Shown piece after piece: positions 27,861 through 36,569 of a stretch of DNA of 64,000 bases; the stretch's first letter is position 1; every line of letters starts with the position of its first letter. The notes beneath the pieces were generated by a model. The model was not told where the DNA came from. It saw only the letters and a program-made list of their open reading frames with translations, and did not search any database. This DNA is from Enhygromyxa salina. Lineage in GTDB: Bacteria; Myxococcota_A; Polyangia; Nannocystales; Nannocystaceae. A program made the position numbers and the translations under genes. Where the stretch lies: the NCBI RefSeq assembly GCF_000737335.2, contig NZ_JMCC02000010.1, positions 62,001 to 126,000 on the forward strand, read 5' to 3'.

Positions 27861-28544
27861 TCAGTCAGCTCGACTCTTGCCCATGTCGAACGTAAGTTGT
27901 CGCGGCAAATGAATTCGATCGTTGTTGTGGATCTTGACTCCCGGACGTCGACGGCCTTTGTCAGGGTCATGAATCTCGACTTCTCGGTCGAGCGATAGCT
28001 GTCGCAGGACACTTCGGACCTGCTCGCTCGTGGCGGGGCTCTCGTTGCAAATACCATCGAAAAAGTCCCAGAACCGGACACCGTCGTTCTCTGGCGTGTG
28101 AAGCCTGCGAGGCAGTTCGTTGGCGAGCGCGCTCATGATCGCTAGGCTCGAGTCCTCAGAAAAATCGAATACTTGCTGGGTGTTGATCGCAATGTCGTTA
28201 CGTGGATCGTAGCCCAACATACCCAAGCCGTGACGTCCGTAGTGAGCAAAGCGGTTCTGGAGCATCCAGTGTAGCTTTGCCATTTCGTCCCTGGCCCGCG
28301 CGTGTCGGGACAGGTGTACAAACCAATATTCTCGGTGGGCCTTGGGTGACAAGATGAAGAAGGGCGTGAAATACTTCGCACCACTTTGCTGGACCAAGTC
28401 TTGATGCAGGACAGATTGCACCAGGCGGCGCCAACGTGGGTCACGGTGCTCTTTGCAAGAGACGAGGACCTCAAATTGGTCCGCCATGTCGACCAAACCC
28501 ATCTGCTCGAGCCACTGCGAGTTGATCGTACCAAGCCTGGACAT
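27861..28544 (-). CDS. TcmP-like protein, C-terminal half after in-frame amber
   Basis: 227 codons in the same frame as the gene upstream, separated from it only by the TAG at 28545-28547. The sequence (FEVLVSCKEHRDPRWRRLV, YFTPFFILSPKAHREYWFVHLSRH, then a C-terminal winged-helix-like region) is what the three-Cys-motif partner family carries after its methyltransferase-like domain. The ATG next to the stop could allow re-initiation, but one full-length ancestral gene is more likely. GC is visibly lower than in the surroundings. Confidence 0.65.
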   Translation of the reverse strand: MSRLGTINSQWLEQMGLVDMADQFEVLVSCKEHRDPRWRRLVQSVLHQDLVQQSGAKYFTPFFILSPKAHREYWFVHLSRHARARDEMAKLHWMLQNRFAHYGRHGLGMLGYDPRNDIAINTQQVFDFSEDSSLAIMSALANELPRRLHTPENDGVRFWDFFDGICNESPATSEQVRSVLRQLSLDREVEIHDPDKGRRRPGVKIHNNDRIHLPRQLTFDMGKSRAD

Positions 28545-29150
28545 CTAGTCGATGAGCCAATCTGTAGCGAACGTGAGCAGGAACTCGGCTCGAGGCAAGC
28601 GAGCCATGATGTCTCGCAAAGTTGCCAGTGGCACGTTCGTATAGCCATACTGGTCCAACAAGAAGATCGCTCGCCCCGCGCGGCCTTTGGTCTCCACCTG
28701 GGCGACGATCTCTGCCACCCGGTCCTCGAAGCTGCCTCGGAGCACATGGATTCGGCCCTGCTTCTCGTAGGCAATCGCGGTTGGGTCGATCCGGAGCGTC
28801 GCTTCGAGGACCTCGATATTCTGACGCCTTTTCTCGATGAAGAAGAAGTCTGCCTCGATGGCGAAATTCTTGTTGCGAGCAGCATTTGCTGCGGCCTCAG
28901 CGTCCCTGATCGCGTGGATCATTTGGAGCGGAGAGCCGAGGTGGAGTCCTCCTCGCTCAGTCGTGTAACATCCTCCACCGGCGAACCCATCGACGAGCGT
29001 GAGACGAAACTTGTCGATGACCGGTCTCGTCGTGAGGACTTCGACATAGGTCCTGAGGTATCGATCCAAAACCTCGTGTTTGGCGAGGCTGTGATCATTG
29101 ATGAGCGGAGGTGTCTCTCCTGGTGCCCAATTATACTCTGACTTGCCCAT
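28545..29150 (-). CDS. Three-Cys-motif partner protein TcmP, N-terminal half (ends at amber)
   Basis: From ATG 29150 (MGKSEYNWAPGETPPLINDHSLAKHEVL) this has the TcmP start, then LTLVDGFAGGGCYTTERGG, GSPLQMIHAIRDA, FFFIEKRR and IFLLDQYGYTNVPL, a Rossmann-like layout. It stops at TAG in ...TDWLID-stop-MSRLGT, where a tyrosine codon would fit, so a single base change may have split the gene. It lies 16 bases downstream of the second TcmP-like gene, so they share an operon. TcmP proteins occur next to three-Cys Gp37/Gp68 proteins, as here. Confidence 0.75.
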   Translation of the reverse strand: MGKSEYNWAPGETPPLINDHSLAKHEVLDRYLRTYVEVLTTRPVIDKFRLTLVDGFAGGGCYTTERGGLHLGSPLQMIHAIRDAEAAANAARNKNFAIEADFFFIEKRRQNIEVLEATLRIDPTAIAYEKQGRIHVLRGSFEDRVAEIVAQVETKGRAGRAIFLLDQYGYTNVPLATLRDIMARLPRAEFLLTFATDWLID

Positions 29151-29166
29151 GAGGTAGCCCCGTCCG

Positions 29167-30036
29167 TCAGTACTTGAAACCGAGTTGCCCCGAAGGTGTG
29201 TGCCTGGTGACACTCGTCCAGATACGGTCGCCCAGTGGGTGTTTGGAGGCAAAAATTAGACGGTACAGTTCACTTCCCGCCCTCATGATTGGTATCATCC
29301 GATTTTGTGTGCCTGTGTAGCCCAGACCGGCGAGAGAATCTACGAATTGACTGGCGGTCTCGAGCGCGATGTCCCCCGGTCCGAGGCGCTCACGCCACCC
29401 GGGGACACCCAACGCGCGTGCGACGACTTCGTTTGTGGGGTCGATATAGTGATCTTTGTTGCGACGTAGATCGGAAGTTGGAAAATTGACGATCAGATCC
29501 AAGTGCTCGACCTGAGAGAGGATCCGCAAAGTCTCGAAATGGAGCGGTGCGAGACCGAAGGGGTCGACCAGCACGAGATTGAGGCCGGGGGGCAGGAGCC
29601 GGACGAGCTCGTGGACTCTGGAGTTCGAGTCGCCATGGAGTATCTCTACTCGATCGCCATACCGCGCCGTTCGGTGGCGCAGCGCGTCGACGTTGACCTG
29701 CGCCAGGTCGCAGAGGACCACGCGAGAAAACGGCGCTGAGTCGTGCGCGAGCGCGAGCAGGGGGCTTCCATCGAAGATCTCACCGCGTTCGCGGACGCAG
29801 ACCCTTCCCGGTCCGGCGAACAGATCTACAAATCCCGACTCACTGAATTTTCGCCGCGCTTCCCGCGTGGCTTCGATGTAGGCACGGAGGTAACCGTGCT
29901 TATCGTTCTCGGCCCACTCGCCGACGCACTGCACGACATGCCCGTCCTCGAGCGGTCGCGGACAGTTTCCCTCAGGTGTTCTTTGACCACAATTTTGACA
30001 CTTCAAACTGGTCACGGAACCGAGTAGACCGTACAC
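29167..30036 (-). CDS. Second three-Cys-motif partner (TcmP-like) protein
   Basis: 289 residues from GTG at 30036 (a second GTG at VTSLKCQNCG is possible). An N-terminal Cys cluster (KCQNCGQRTPEGNCP) suggests a small zinc ribbon. The TcmP core follows: GFVDLFAGPGRVCVRERGE, GSPLLALA, VVLCDLAQVNVDALR, LNLVLVDPFGLAPLHFETL and LIVNFPTSDLRRN. It is divergent from the DUF5131 gene with about 100 bases between them. The biochemical role of TcmP is unknown. Confidence 0.8.
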   Translation of the reverse strand: MYGLLGSVTSLKCQNCGQRTPEGNCPRPLEDGHVVQCVGEWAENDKHGYLRAYIEATREARRKFSESGFVDLFAGPGRVCVRERGEIFDGSPLLALAHDSAPFSRVVLCDLAQVNVDALRHRTARYGDRVEILHGDSNSRVHELVRLLPPGLNLVLVDPFGLAPLHFETLRILSQVEHLDLIVNFPTSDLRRNKDHYIDPTNEVVARALGVPGWRERLGPGDIALETASQFVDSLAGLGYTGTQNRMIPIMRAGSELYRLIFASKHPLGDRIWTSVTRHTPSGQLGFKY

Positions 30037-30138
30037 TCTGGGCGGTTGGCAAGAATTTTCGAGCGACGGTGTCAGCGCCTTGTCTCGACGAGATCATTGG
30101 CCTTGACGGTGGCCTTCGCTCGTGATCTGCTGACCGCC

Positions 30139-30987
30139 GTGAGCGACCACAGCAGCATCGAGTGGACCGACGCTACTTGGAATCCGGTTCGTGGTTGTAC
30201 AAAAATTTCTCCCGGTTGCAAGCATTGCTACGCTGAGACCTTCTCCGAGCGCTTCCGCGGTGTGCCAGGACACCCCTTCGAAAACGGCTTCGACCTACGC
30301 TTGGTATTCTCGAAACTTCCCGAGCCCCTACGCTGGGCCCGCGCACGTAAGATCTTCGTCAATTCGATGTCCGATCTATTTCACGAGCGCGTTCCTGATG
30401 TCTACATCGAAGAGGTGTTTCGGGTGATGGTCGAGGCTGACTGGCATGTATACCAACTGTTGACCAAGCGCGCCGATCGTCTTCGCCGGTTGACCCGGCA
30501 ACTGAGTGCGGGGGCGGTCGAGCACGACCACATCTGGTTGGGGGTCAGCGTCGAAGATCGCAAGTACGGACTCGCTCGGATCGACGAACTACGTCGGGCG
30601 CGAGCAGGGAAGCGGTTCTTGTCGATCGAGCCGCTGCTCGAGGATCTGGGGGAGGTCGATCTTCGCGGGATCGACTGGGTCATTGTCGGCGGCGAGAGCG
30701 GCCCAGGCGCGCGACCAATGGCCGAGGCCTGGGTTGCTCGGCTCCGTGACCAGTGCCGCGCCGCGAAGGTCCCGTTTTTCTTCAAGCAGTGGGGCGGGGT
30801 CCAGAAGAAGAAGAACGGGCGAAGGCTGAGGGGAGTGGTCTATGACGAGTTCCCGGCAGCTGAGGTCGGTGTGGTTCCACCGCGGGCTCATCGAACGGCG
30901 CGGCTGCACGTGGCCGAGGATCGGGCCAAGGAGCTCGAAGGTCGGCTCGGCCCGGCGCCGCTGCTGGAGATTCGGCGCGCCGTTTGA
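30139..30987 (+). CDS. Phage Gp37/Gp68 (DUF5131) family three-Cys-motif protein
   Basis: 282 residues from GTG 30139 (VSDHSSIEWTDATWNPVRGC). The hallmark three cysteines are CTKISPGCKHCYAE (C20, C27, C30), followed by KIFVNSMSDLFH, WHVYQLLTKRADRL, IWLGVSVED, FLSIEPLLEDLG, DWVIVGGESGPGARPM and FFFKQWGG, all family signatures. The cysteine spacing and fold resemble radical-SAM-like iron-sulfur enzymes, but activity is unproven. It is the partner family of TcmP, two copies of which are encoded divergently. Frequent in phages and mobile DNA. Confidence 0.92.
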   Translation: MSDHSSIEWTDATWNPVRGCTKISPGCKHCYAETFSERFRGVPGHPFENGFDLRLVFSKLPEPLRWARARKIFVNSMSDLFHERVPDVYIEEVFRVMVEADWHVYQLLTKRADRLRRLTRQLSAGAVEHDHIWLGVSVEDRKYGLARIDELRRARAGKRFLSIEPLLEDLGEVDLRGIDWVIVGGESGPGARPMAEAWVARLRDQCRAAKVPFFFKQWGGVQKKKNGRRLRGVVYDEFPAAEVGVVPPRAHRTARLHVAEDRAKELEGRLGPAPLLEIRRAV

Positions 30988-31192
30988 GGGGGCGGTTTCG
31001 AGTCGGCACGAACGCCGACCGCCAGAGTAGCCGGGACACCGACTCGGCGAGGGTCCAGCCTGGCCCGCTCTGGCCCGCTCTTGTCAGGGGGCGTAGGTTA
31101 CGCAATTTTGCGGCACGGACAGCTGAGGCGGCGGGGACTGCCCATCTGCGAAGGGGGAGCGGCGGACCAGCCGTCCTGGTACCGTCCCCGCC

Positions 31193-32023
31193 ATGCTCGG
31201 TTTGTTCGACCTCCTCGATCACCAGATGAACTGGCCCATGTGGGCTCAGATCGTGTTCGCGTCCATGTTCGTGGGTGTGGCGATCTTGTGGATCGTTGGC
31301 GGCTACTACCACATTCGTTACTACGTGCTGCGTCGCCACGAGCCCGAGACCTGGAAGTGCCAGCCCAAGCGCTTCTTGCGGCCAGATCAGTCCCGCGAGG
31401 CCGCGCTGCTGAGCACCTTCAACCTGGCGCTTGGTGGGTTCGTGTCTGGCAACTTGGTGTACGCGTACCTCAATGGCTGGGAGGCGCCCAAGCTGTTCAC
31501 GGATGTCGCGGAGTACGGCTGGCTGTATACGCTGGGCAGCACGGTGCTCTTGTTTGTGTTGATGGACGGGCTGGCCTATTACGCGCACCGGGGGTTTCAC
31601 CTGAAGCCGCTGTTCAAGCACATTCATCGCCACCACCATCGCTACATCGCAACGTCTCCGTTCGTCGTGGTCGCCATGCACCCGCTCGAGCTGCTGGGGC
31701 TGCAGGCGGCGACCTTCTTGCCGCTGTTCGTGCTGCCCTTTCATGTGGTGTCGGTGATGTTCGTGCTTGGCTATGTGCTGATCTTCAACATCATTGATCA
31801 CTCGGGGGTGCGGCTGGTGTCGCACTTTCCCTGGCAAGGTCCCAGCACCTACCACGACGATCACCACGTGTACTTTCACGTGAACTTTGGCCAGCACCTG
31901 ATGCTGTGGGATCGCATGCACGGGACCTTGCGCCGCAAGGGTCGCAAGTATGGGATCAACACCTTTGGCGGCAAGGGTACGCCCTCGGGCGGCGACGGGG
32001 ACGACGAGTTCGTCGACTACTGA
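31193..32023 (+). CDS. Sterol desaturase / fatty acid hydroxylase superfamily protein
   Basis: 276 residues with several membrane helices. The di-iron histidine clusters are present: HRGFH, HRHHH, a histidine in MHPLEL, and HDDHHVYFH near the C-terminus. It would hydroxylate or desaturate a lipid in the membrane. Some Nannocystineae make sterols, so a sterol substrate is conceivable, but hopanoid or fatty-acid modification is equally possible. It converges with the next gene, overlapping by 7 bases. Confidence 0.87.
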   Translation: MLGLFDLLDHQMNWPMWAQIVFASMFVGVAILWIVGGYYHIRYYVLRRHEPETWKCQPKRFLRPDQSREAALLSTFNLALGGFVSGNLVYAYLNGWEAPKLFTDVAEYGWLYTLGSTVLLFVLMDGLAYYAHRGFHLKPLFKHIHRHHHRYIATSPFVVVAMHPLELLGLQAATFLPLFVLPFHVVSVMFVLGYVLIFNIIDHSGVRLVSHFPWQGPSTYHDDHHVYFHVNFGQHLMLWDRMHGTLRRKGRKYGINTFGGKGTPSGGDGDDEFVDY

Positions 32024-32955
32024 CGCGCCGGCTGCTCGCGCGACGGGTCGCGTAGCTCCTCGCGCAGCTGGTCGCGCAGCTGGTCGCGCAGCTGGCCGAG
32101 CATCGGCGCCAGGTTGTGGCCCACGCCAGCGACCGGGCGCAGCTCGATGTCGTAGCCAAGCCGAATCAGCTGCGCGACGCTGGCCTGGTCCGCGTCGAAG
32201 CCCACGATCGTGTCGCGCTCGCCATGCAGCGCGATGATCTGCAGCGCCTGCGCGGTCGGGTTCGCGGCCTGGGTTGGCCACAGCGGCTTGGGCAGCCAGC
32301 CGGACACGGGCATCGCGGCCGCGAACAGCTCGGGGTGTCGGATCGCCAGGCCGTAGACCAAGATCCCGCCTTGTGAATGACCGGTGACGATCGGCTTGCC
32401 GATCGTGGGTCGCGCCACGGCCAAGGCCGAGATCGCGGTCGCGACTTCGTCAGCGCGCTCCGAGATCTGCAAGCTCAACGCGGCGAGCTGCTCGGGGCTG
32501 GCCTGCGCCTCGTTGGCGGTGATCGAGAACCACCGCAGGTGGCCCGGGGTGTGGGCCGGCTGGGTGCCGCGCAAGAAGATGCAGCGCGCAGGCGTGTCGA
32601 AGATCGCGGCCGGGTGATCGCTCGTGCCCGGGTCGCGCAGCAACGCCTGCTCCATCAGCCGCGGGAACGCGCCGTTGCCATGCAGCGCGACGATCATCGG
32701 GAGCGGGTCGGTTGGCTTGGCCCCGCCGGTCACGACCTCGAGGTATCCGATGCCGGCGATCTCGGGCAGCTCGAGCGCGGGGACGATCGGGGCTTGCTCT
32801 GCGGGCTCGGGCGGCGCTGGTTCAGGGGTGGGCTCCGGGGCCGCAGGTGCCGGCGCGTGGGGCTTGGGCGCAGGCGCGCGATCGCAGGCAGACGCGATCG
32901 GTGCCATGCACAGCACGAGCGCGGCGACGAGCGAGCGACAGCGTGCGCCGGTCAT
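32017..32955 (-). CDS. Lipoprotein alpha/beta hydrolase
   Basis: 312 residues from ATG 32955 (MTGARCRSLVAALVLCMAPIASAC) with a lipobox near residue 24. A Pro/Ala-rich linker follows, then an alpha/beta hydrolase core: MIVALHGNGAFP, nucleophile elbow GHSQGG, an acidic residue in HGERDTIVGFD and a late histidine in VGHNLAP. The C-terminus has short RDQL repeats. Esterase- or lipase-like activity at the envelope is likely. Confidence 0.8.
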   Translation of the reverse strand: MTGARCRSLVAALVLCMAPIASACDRAPAPKPHAPAPAAPEPTPEPAPPEPAEQAPIVPALELPEIAGIGYLEVVTGGAKPTDPLPMIVALHGNGAFPRLMEQALLRDPGTSDHPAAIFDTPARCIFLRGTQPAHTPGHLRWFSITANEAQASPEQLAALSLQISERADEVATAISALAVARPTIGKPIVTGHSQGGILVYGLAIRHPELFAAAMPVSGWLPKPLWPTQAANPTAQALQIIALHGERDTIVGFDADQASVAQLIRLGYDIELRPVAGVGHNLAPMLGQLRDQLRDQLREELRDPSREQPARQ

Positions 32956-33099
32956 GCCTGCATGCTCGCACATGTTCGTTGTGGGGATGATGACCATCCA
33001 GCGCCTGGCCGCGAGGGCGGGGACGGGGCGTCACACTCCTTGCTATGCTCGCGGGCTCCGGGCGCTTGGCGCTCGTACCGGTCGCGCGTTCGCAGGCTC

Positions 33100-34170
33100 A
33101 TGGACCTCATCAATCAGACCCCCGTCGTCGCCGATGTCCGCGTCGCGACCCTCGATGGGACCCGGCATCGCTACGGTCTGCTGACCGCCAAGGCGACCTT
33201 CGTGGTCGGGCCCGACGGCAGCACCGCGCTCGACACCCAGGCGCCGGTGCCGTTGTTCGAGGCCGACGAACCCACGGATCTCGGCCTGCTCCCCGGCGAC
33301 GCCGTACCCCGTCAGGATCGCGTGTTCGAGGTCATCGCCCTCGCCAACGCCTACGGGGCCCACTGCGGGGCTGGCCGCGCGCAGATGATGGTCGACATGG
33401 CGGTCGGCAACTACCGTCGCACGCTGCTGGTCTCGGGGGATCGATGGTGGGCGCAGCACGCCGGCAGCGCGCGGATCTCCGATCCCAAGCCGTTCCAGAC
33501 CATGCCGTTGAAGTGGGATCGGGCCTACGGTGGTTCGGCAGAGTGTTGGATCGACGGCGAGAGCGTGATCGACCTCGAGCACAGCATGAACAAGTACGGG
33601 CGTGGGTTTGACGCGCACAAGCTCGCTGTCGATGTTGGCAAGGCGTTCTCTGCTCCGGCTGGGTACCCGCGGCTGGCCCCGGATCACTTTCGCCTGCTGC
33701 CCAACCTCGAGCACCCGCAGGCGCAGATCCAGCGATGGGACGACGAGCCGCGGCCGTATTGCTGGGCAACGGTCCCCACCGAGATCGGCACCCACGTGCA
33801 GCGGGCCCACGACCACATGCACCAGACCGGCCAGCCGCTGTCGCAGGCCGACATGCTGCGCATGACCTACCACCGGGCCCACCCCGATTGGATCATCGAC
33901 ATTCCGGCGCAAGACGAGGTCGTGATCCTGCGGGGGGTGACCGACAGCGCCCGCTGGGCGTTTCGGATCCCGCGCTTGCGGGTGCTGGCCGACTACGAGC
34001 TTGGCGAGCGCACGGGCACCCGCGAGCTCGAGCCGCAATTGCTGATGCTGCTGCCCGAGCAATCTCGCTTCTATGTGGTGTACCGCCACTTCTTCACGAT
34101 CGACGAGGTCACCCCCGACATGAGCCGTTCGTTTCGCCTGCGCCTCGCCGAAGGTTGGTTTCAGCCATGA
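33100..34170 (+). CDS. DUF2169 domain protein (type VI secretion-associated)
   Basis: 356 residues from ATG at 33100 (MDLINQTPVVADVRVATLDG). It matches DUF2169, with KATFVVGPDG, PFQTMPLKWDRAYGGSAE and NPNL-like EHPQ segments. DUF2169 proteins accompany T6SS spike and effector genes and probably act in effector loading. The stop overlaps the ATG of the PAAR-like gene. A longer upstream frame is antisense to the hydrolase gene and was rejected. Confidence 0.85.
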   Translation: MDLINQTPVVADVRVATLDGTRHRYGLLTAKATFVVGPDGSTALDTQAPVPLFEADEPTDLGLLPGDAVPRQDRVFEVIALANAYGAHCGAGRAQMMVDMAVGNYRRTLLVSGDRWWAQHAGSARISDPKPFQTMPLKWDRAYGGSAECWIDGESVIDLEHSMNKYGRGFDAHKLAVDVGKAFSAPAGYPRLAPDHFRLLPNLEHPQAQIQRWDDEPRPYCWATVPTEIGTHVQRAHDHMHQTGQPLSQADMLRMTYHRAHPDWIIDIPAQDEVVILRGVTDSARWAFRIPRLRVLADYELGERTGTRELEPQLLMLLPEQSRFYVVYRHFFTIDEVTPDMSRSFRLRLAEGWFQP

Positions 34171-35285
34171 CCAAAGTGACGATCCAACGCGACATCTGCC
34201 TGAACATGGTAGTGCCGCTGACCGCGACCCACGACTTCATCCCGCTGCCGCCGTTTCCTCCGGTGCCGCCGCCGATGCCGGCCGCGCCCTTGGCCCTGAC
34301 CGCGTGCGCGATCGAGTCGCCAGTCAACGCCTGGTGGCCGCCAGGCTACGCGCTGGGCGGCAACAAGTTCACGACCAGCGTGGTCCACTGCGGCATGACG
34401 ATCTGCCAGATGGGCCACGACTGCGGCAAGTTCATCCCCCACGTGCAGGTCGCCCCGGCGCCCAACAACACGCTGACGCTGCTGCACATCCCGCTGTCCT
34501 CGCGCAAGGCCAACTTCAGCGCGAGCACGGTCAAGATGAACGGCAAGCAGACCGCGTGCATGACCATGATCGGCTGGCCGCCAACGCCGATGACCTACTG
34601 CTCCAACCCGATCAACATGCCGCTCGCGAGCGCGCCAACTAGCCACCTCAACACGGTCACGGTTGGCATGACCTTCGGCGACTGGTTCGCGGGCGCGTTT
34701 GCGATCGCGGCGGGGATGCTCCTGGATTGGCTGATGTTCAGGATGGGCGGTGGAACCAAGGGCTTTGGCCAGGGCGCGGGCAAGATGATCGCCCAGAGCC
34801 GCGCCGGCCAGTATGTGTATCAGATCCTCGCAAGCAATTTCATTGGCAGCATCACCACCGACGTGACCAAGTGGGGGATCAAGCAGGGCGTGGGGGTGCT
34901 GACTGGCGCGGTGCGGATCCTTGCCACGGGCGAGGGCGAGATCGGCGTTAGCCACACGATCGGCGGGCCGTTCTTGGGGCTCAAGCTTGGGGTCTCGGCC
35001 ACCTACAGCAGCGACACGGGGTGGTCTGGCAAGGGCGGCGCGAGCGGCAACGCGGGCCCGCTCACGGGCAATCTGGACACCAGCGGGGCCGGCATCGCGG
35101 GCAATCACCCGCTTGGGCTCGGGTCCGAGAGTCACTCGCACAGCTGGGAGAAGGGCTCCACGTCAACCACCACAGAGATTGGCGATCCCTTCGGCGGCTT
35201 TCACAATCGGACCACGACGACCGGCCCCGACGGGACCACGACGATCGCGGACACGCGGCCTTCATCGGTGAGCAATCCGCTATGA
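34167..35285 (+). CDS. PAAR-like protein with C-terminal extension (T6SS spike tip / cargo)
   Basis: 372 residues from ATG 34167, overlapping the upstream stop by 4 bases. The first ~170 residues show the PAAR-like layout (CGMTICQMGHDCGKFIPHV, TVKMNGKQTACMTMIGWPPTPMTYCSNPINMP). A hydrophobic helix (WFAGAFAIAAGMLLDWLMF) follows, then a Gly/Ser-rich C-terminal part (YSSDTGWSGKGGASGNAG). The extension may be an effector domain but matches nothing I know. It sits between two DUF2169 genes with ATGA overlaps on both sides. Confidence 0.78.
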   Translation: MTKVTIQRDICLNMVVPLTATHDFIPLPPFPPVPPPMPAAPLALTACAIESPVNAWWPPGYALGGNKFTTSVVHCGMTICQMGHDCGKFIPHVQVAPAPNNTLTLLHIPLSSRKANFSASTVKMNGKQTACMTMIGWPPTPMTYCSNPINMPLASAPTSHLNTVTVGMTFGDWFAGAFAIAAGMLLDWLMFRMGGGTKGFGQGAGKMIAQSRAGQYVYQILASNFIGSITTDVTKWGIKQGVGVLTGAVRILATGEGEIGVSHTIGGPFLGLKLGVSATYSSDTGWSGKGGASGNAGPLTGNLDTSGAGIAGNHPLGLGSESHSHSWEKGSTSTTTEIGDPFGGFHNRTTTTGPDGTTTIADTRPSSVSNPL

Positions 35286-36541
35286 GTGAAGCGAGTGAAG
35301 CAGGCGCATCGGGCGGGCGTGAACCAATCGCGGAGGCCTACGACGCCATCGTCGACTTTTACCCGCCCGAGTCGATGCCCGACATGGTCTACGGGCTCGT
35401 CAAGCTCACGTATGATCTGATCGGTGATCAGGCGATTCCAGCCAAGGTCGAGCCGCTGTATCACGACATTCGGCTGCCCGAGACCGAGCCGCGCTGGTCC
35501 CCGGGGAGCGACTTTTGGCCAATGAAGATGCAGACCGACGTGGTCGTGCGCGGCAGCGCGTTCGCCCCCGGCGGGGCCCCGGTGCCGTCGCAGATGATCC
35601 GCGTGACGGTGGGTGGCCAACAAAAGCTCATCGCCGTATTTGGTGATCGCGCCGTAGACTGGCCGGCGCGCGGGGATGTCCGGTTTGGCCCGCCCAAGCC
35701 CTACACGCAGATGCCGATCGTGTGGGGCAACGCGTATGGTGGCTATGACCCGCGGGTGCCGGTGGGCAGCGACGAGATGACCGTGGCCATGCGCGGGCGG
35801 CTCGAGTACGACCACCCCGGCGTGTACCCGCGCAACCCGTTTGGCAAGGGCTACGTGGTCGTGGACGAGCCGGCGCCGGGGTTGAGCTTGCCCAACCTCG
35901 AGGACCCCCAGCAGCTGCTGCGGCCCGAGACGCTGATCACCGGTGACCCGCGTAGGTGGTACCTGCAGCCGCTGCCGGCCTGCTACGAATTCACCAACGC
36001 GATGATGTTCCCGCGCAACGCGTGGCTCGGCGTCGAGGCGTGGTTTCACCCGCCGAGCGACGCCCCGCTGCGCGAGGTCCTGCTTGGGGCGCTGCCGACC
36101 AATTGGCACGAACTCCCGGTCGTCGCCCCGCCCGATCCGCTGCCGCCACCGGTCTTGCAAGAGGGTCCGATCGGGCTGGTGTTTCCGCCGCTCGAGGCCG
36201 GCACGCCGATCATCATTGAAGGCATGCACCCCGAGCGGCCGCACGTTGGCTTTCACTTGCCGCGCGCGCCCAAGCTGGACTTCTTCATCGAGGGCAAGGT
36301 CTACGCTTCGCAGACCCAGCTGACGACCGTGTTGATTCAGCCGGACCTGGGTCGCGCCTCGCTGACCTATGTGGCCCGGCACTGGGATCTGCCGCGGGTG
36401 TTCGTGCCGGGGATTCACGCCAACATTCCGCTGGCGTTGGTCATTGATGATCAGCACACGGTCCCGTACTTGTGCCCGCCAACGCTGCGCGAGCAGGTCA
36501 AAGCCGGGTCACCTGGGCAGGCGGGGCCCGAGCGGGCCTGA
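35282..36541 (+). CDS. DUF2169 domain protein, second copy
   Basis: 419 residues from ATG 35282. DUF2169 signatures include DFWPMKMQTDVVVRGSAFAP, PYTQMPIVWGNAYGGYDP and YPRNPFGKGYVV. It is more extended at the C-terminus than the first copy. Together with the PAAR-like gene it forms a tightly coupled three-gene unit likely used for loading cargo onto a T6SS spike. Confidence 0.83.
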   Translation: MSEASEAGASGGREPIAEAYDAIVDFYPPESMPDMVYGLVKLTYDLIGDQAIPAKVEPLYHDIRLPETEPRWSPGSDFWPMKMQTDVVVRGSAFAPGGAPVPSQMIRVTVGGQQKLIAVFGDRAVDWPARGDVRFGPPKPYTQMPIVWGNAYGGYDPRVPVGSDEMTVAMRGRLEYDHPGVYPRNPFGKGYVVVDEPAPGLSLPNLEDPQQLLRPETLITGDPRRWYLQPLPACYEFTNAMMFPRNAWLGVEAWFHPPSDAPLREVLLGALPTNWHELPVVAPPDPLPPPVLQEGPIGLVFPPLEAGTPIIIEGMHPERPHVGFHLPRAPKLDFFIEGKVYASQTQLTTVLIQPDLGRASLTYVARHWDLPRVFVPGIHANIPLALVIDDQHTVPYLCPPTLREQVKAGSPGQAGPERA

Positions 36542-36569
36542 GCAGGCCTGAGCAGGTAGGATCGCCGCC

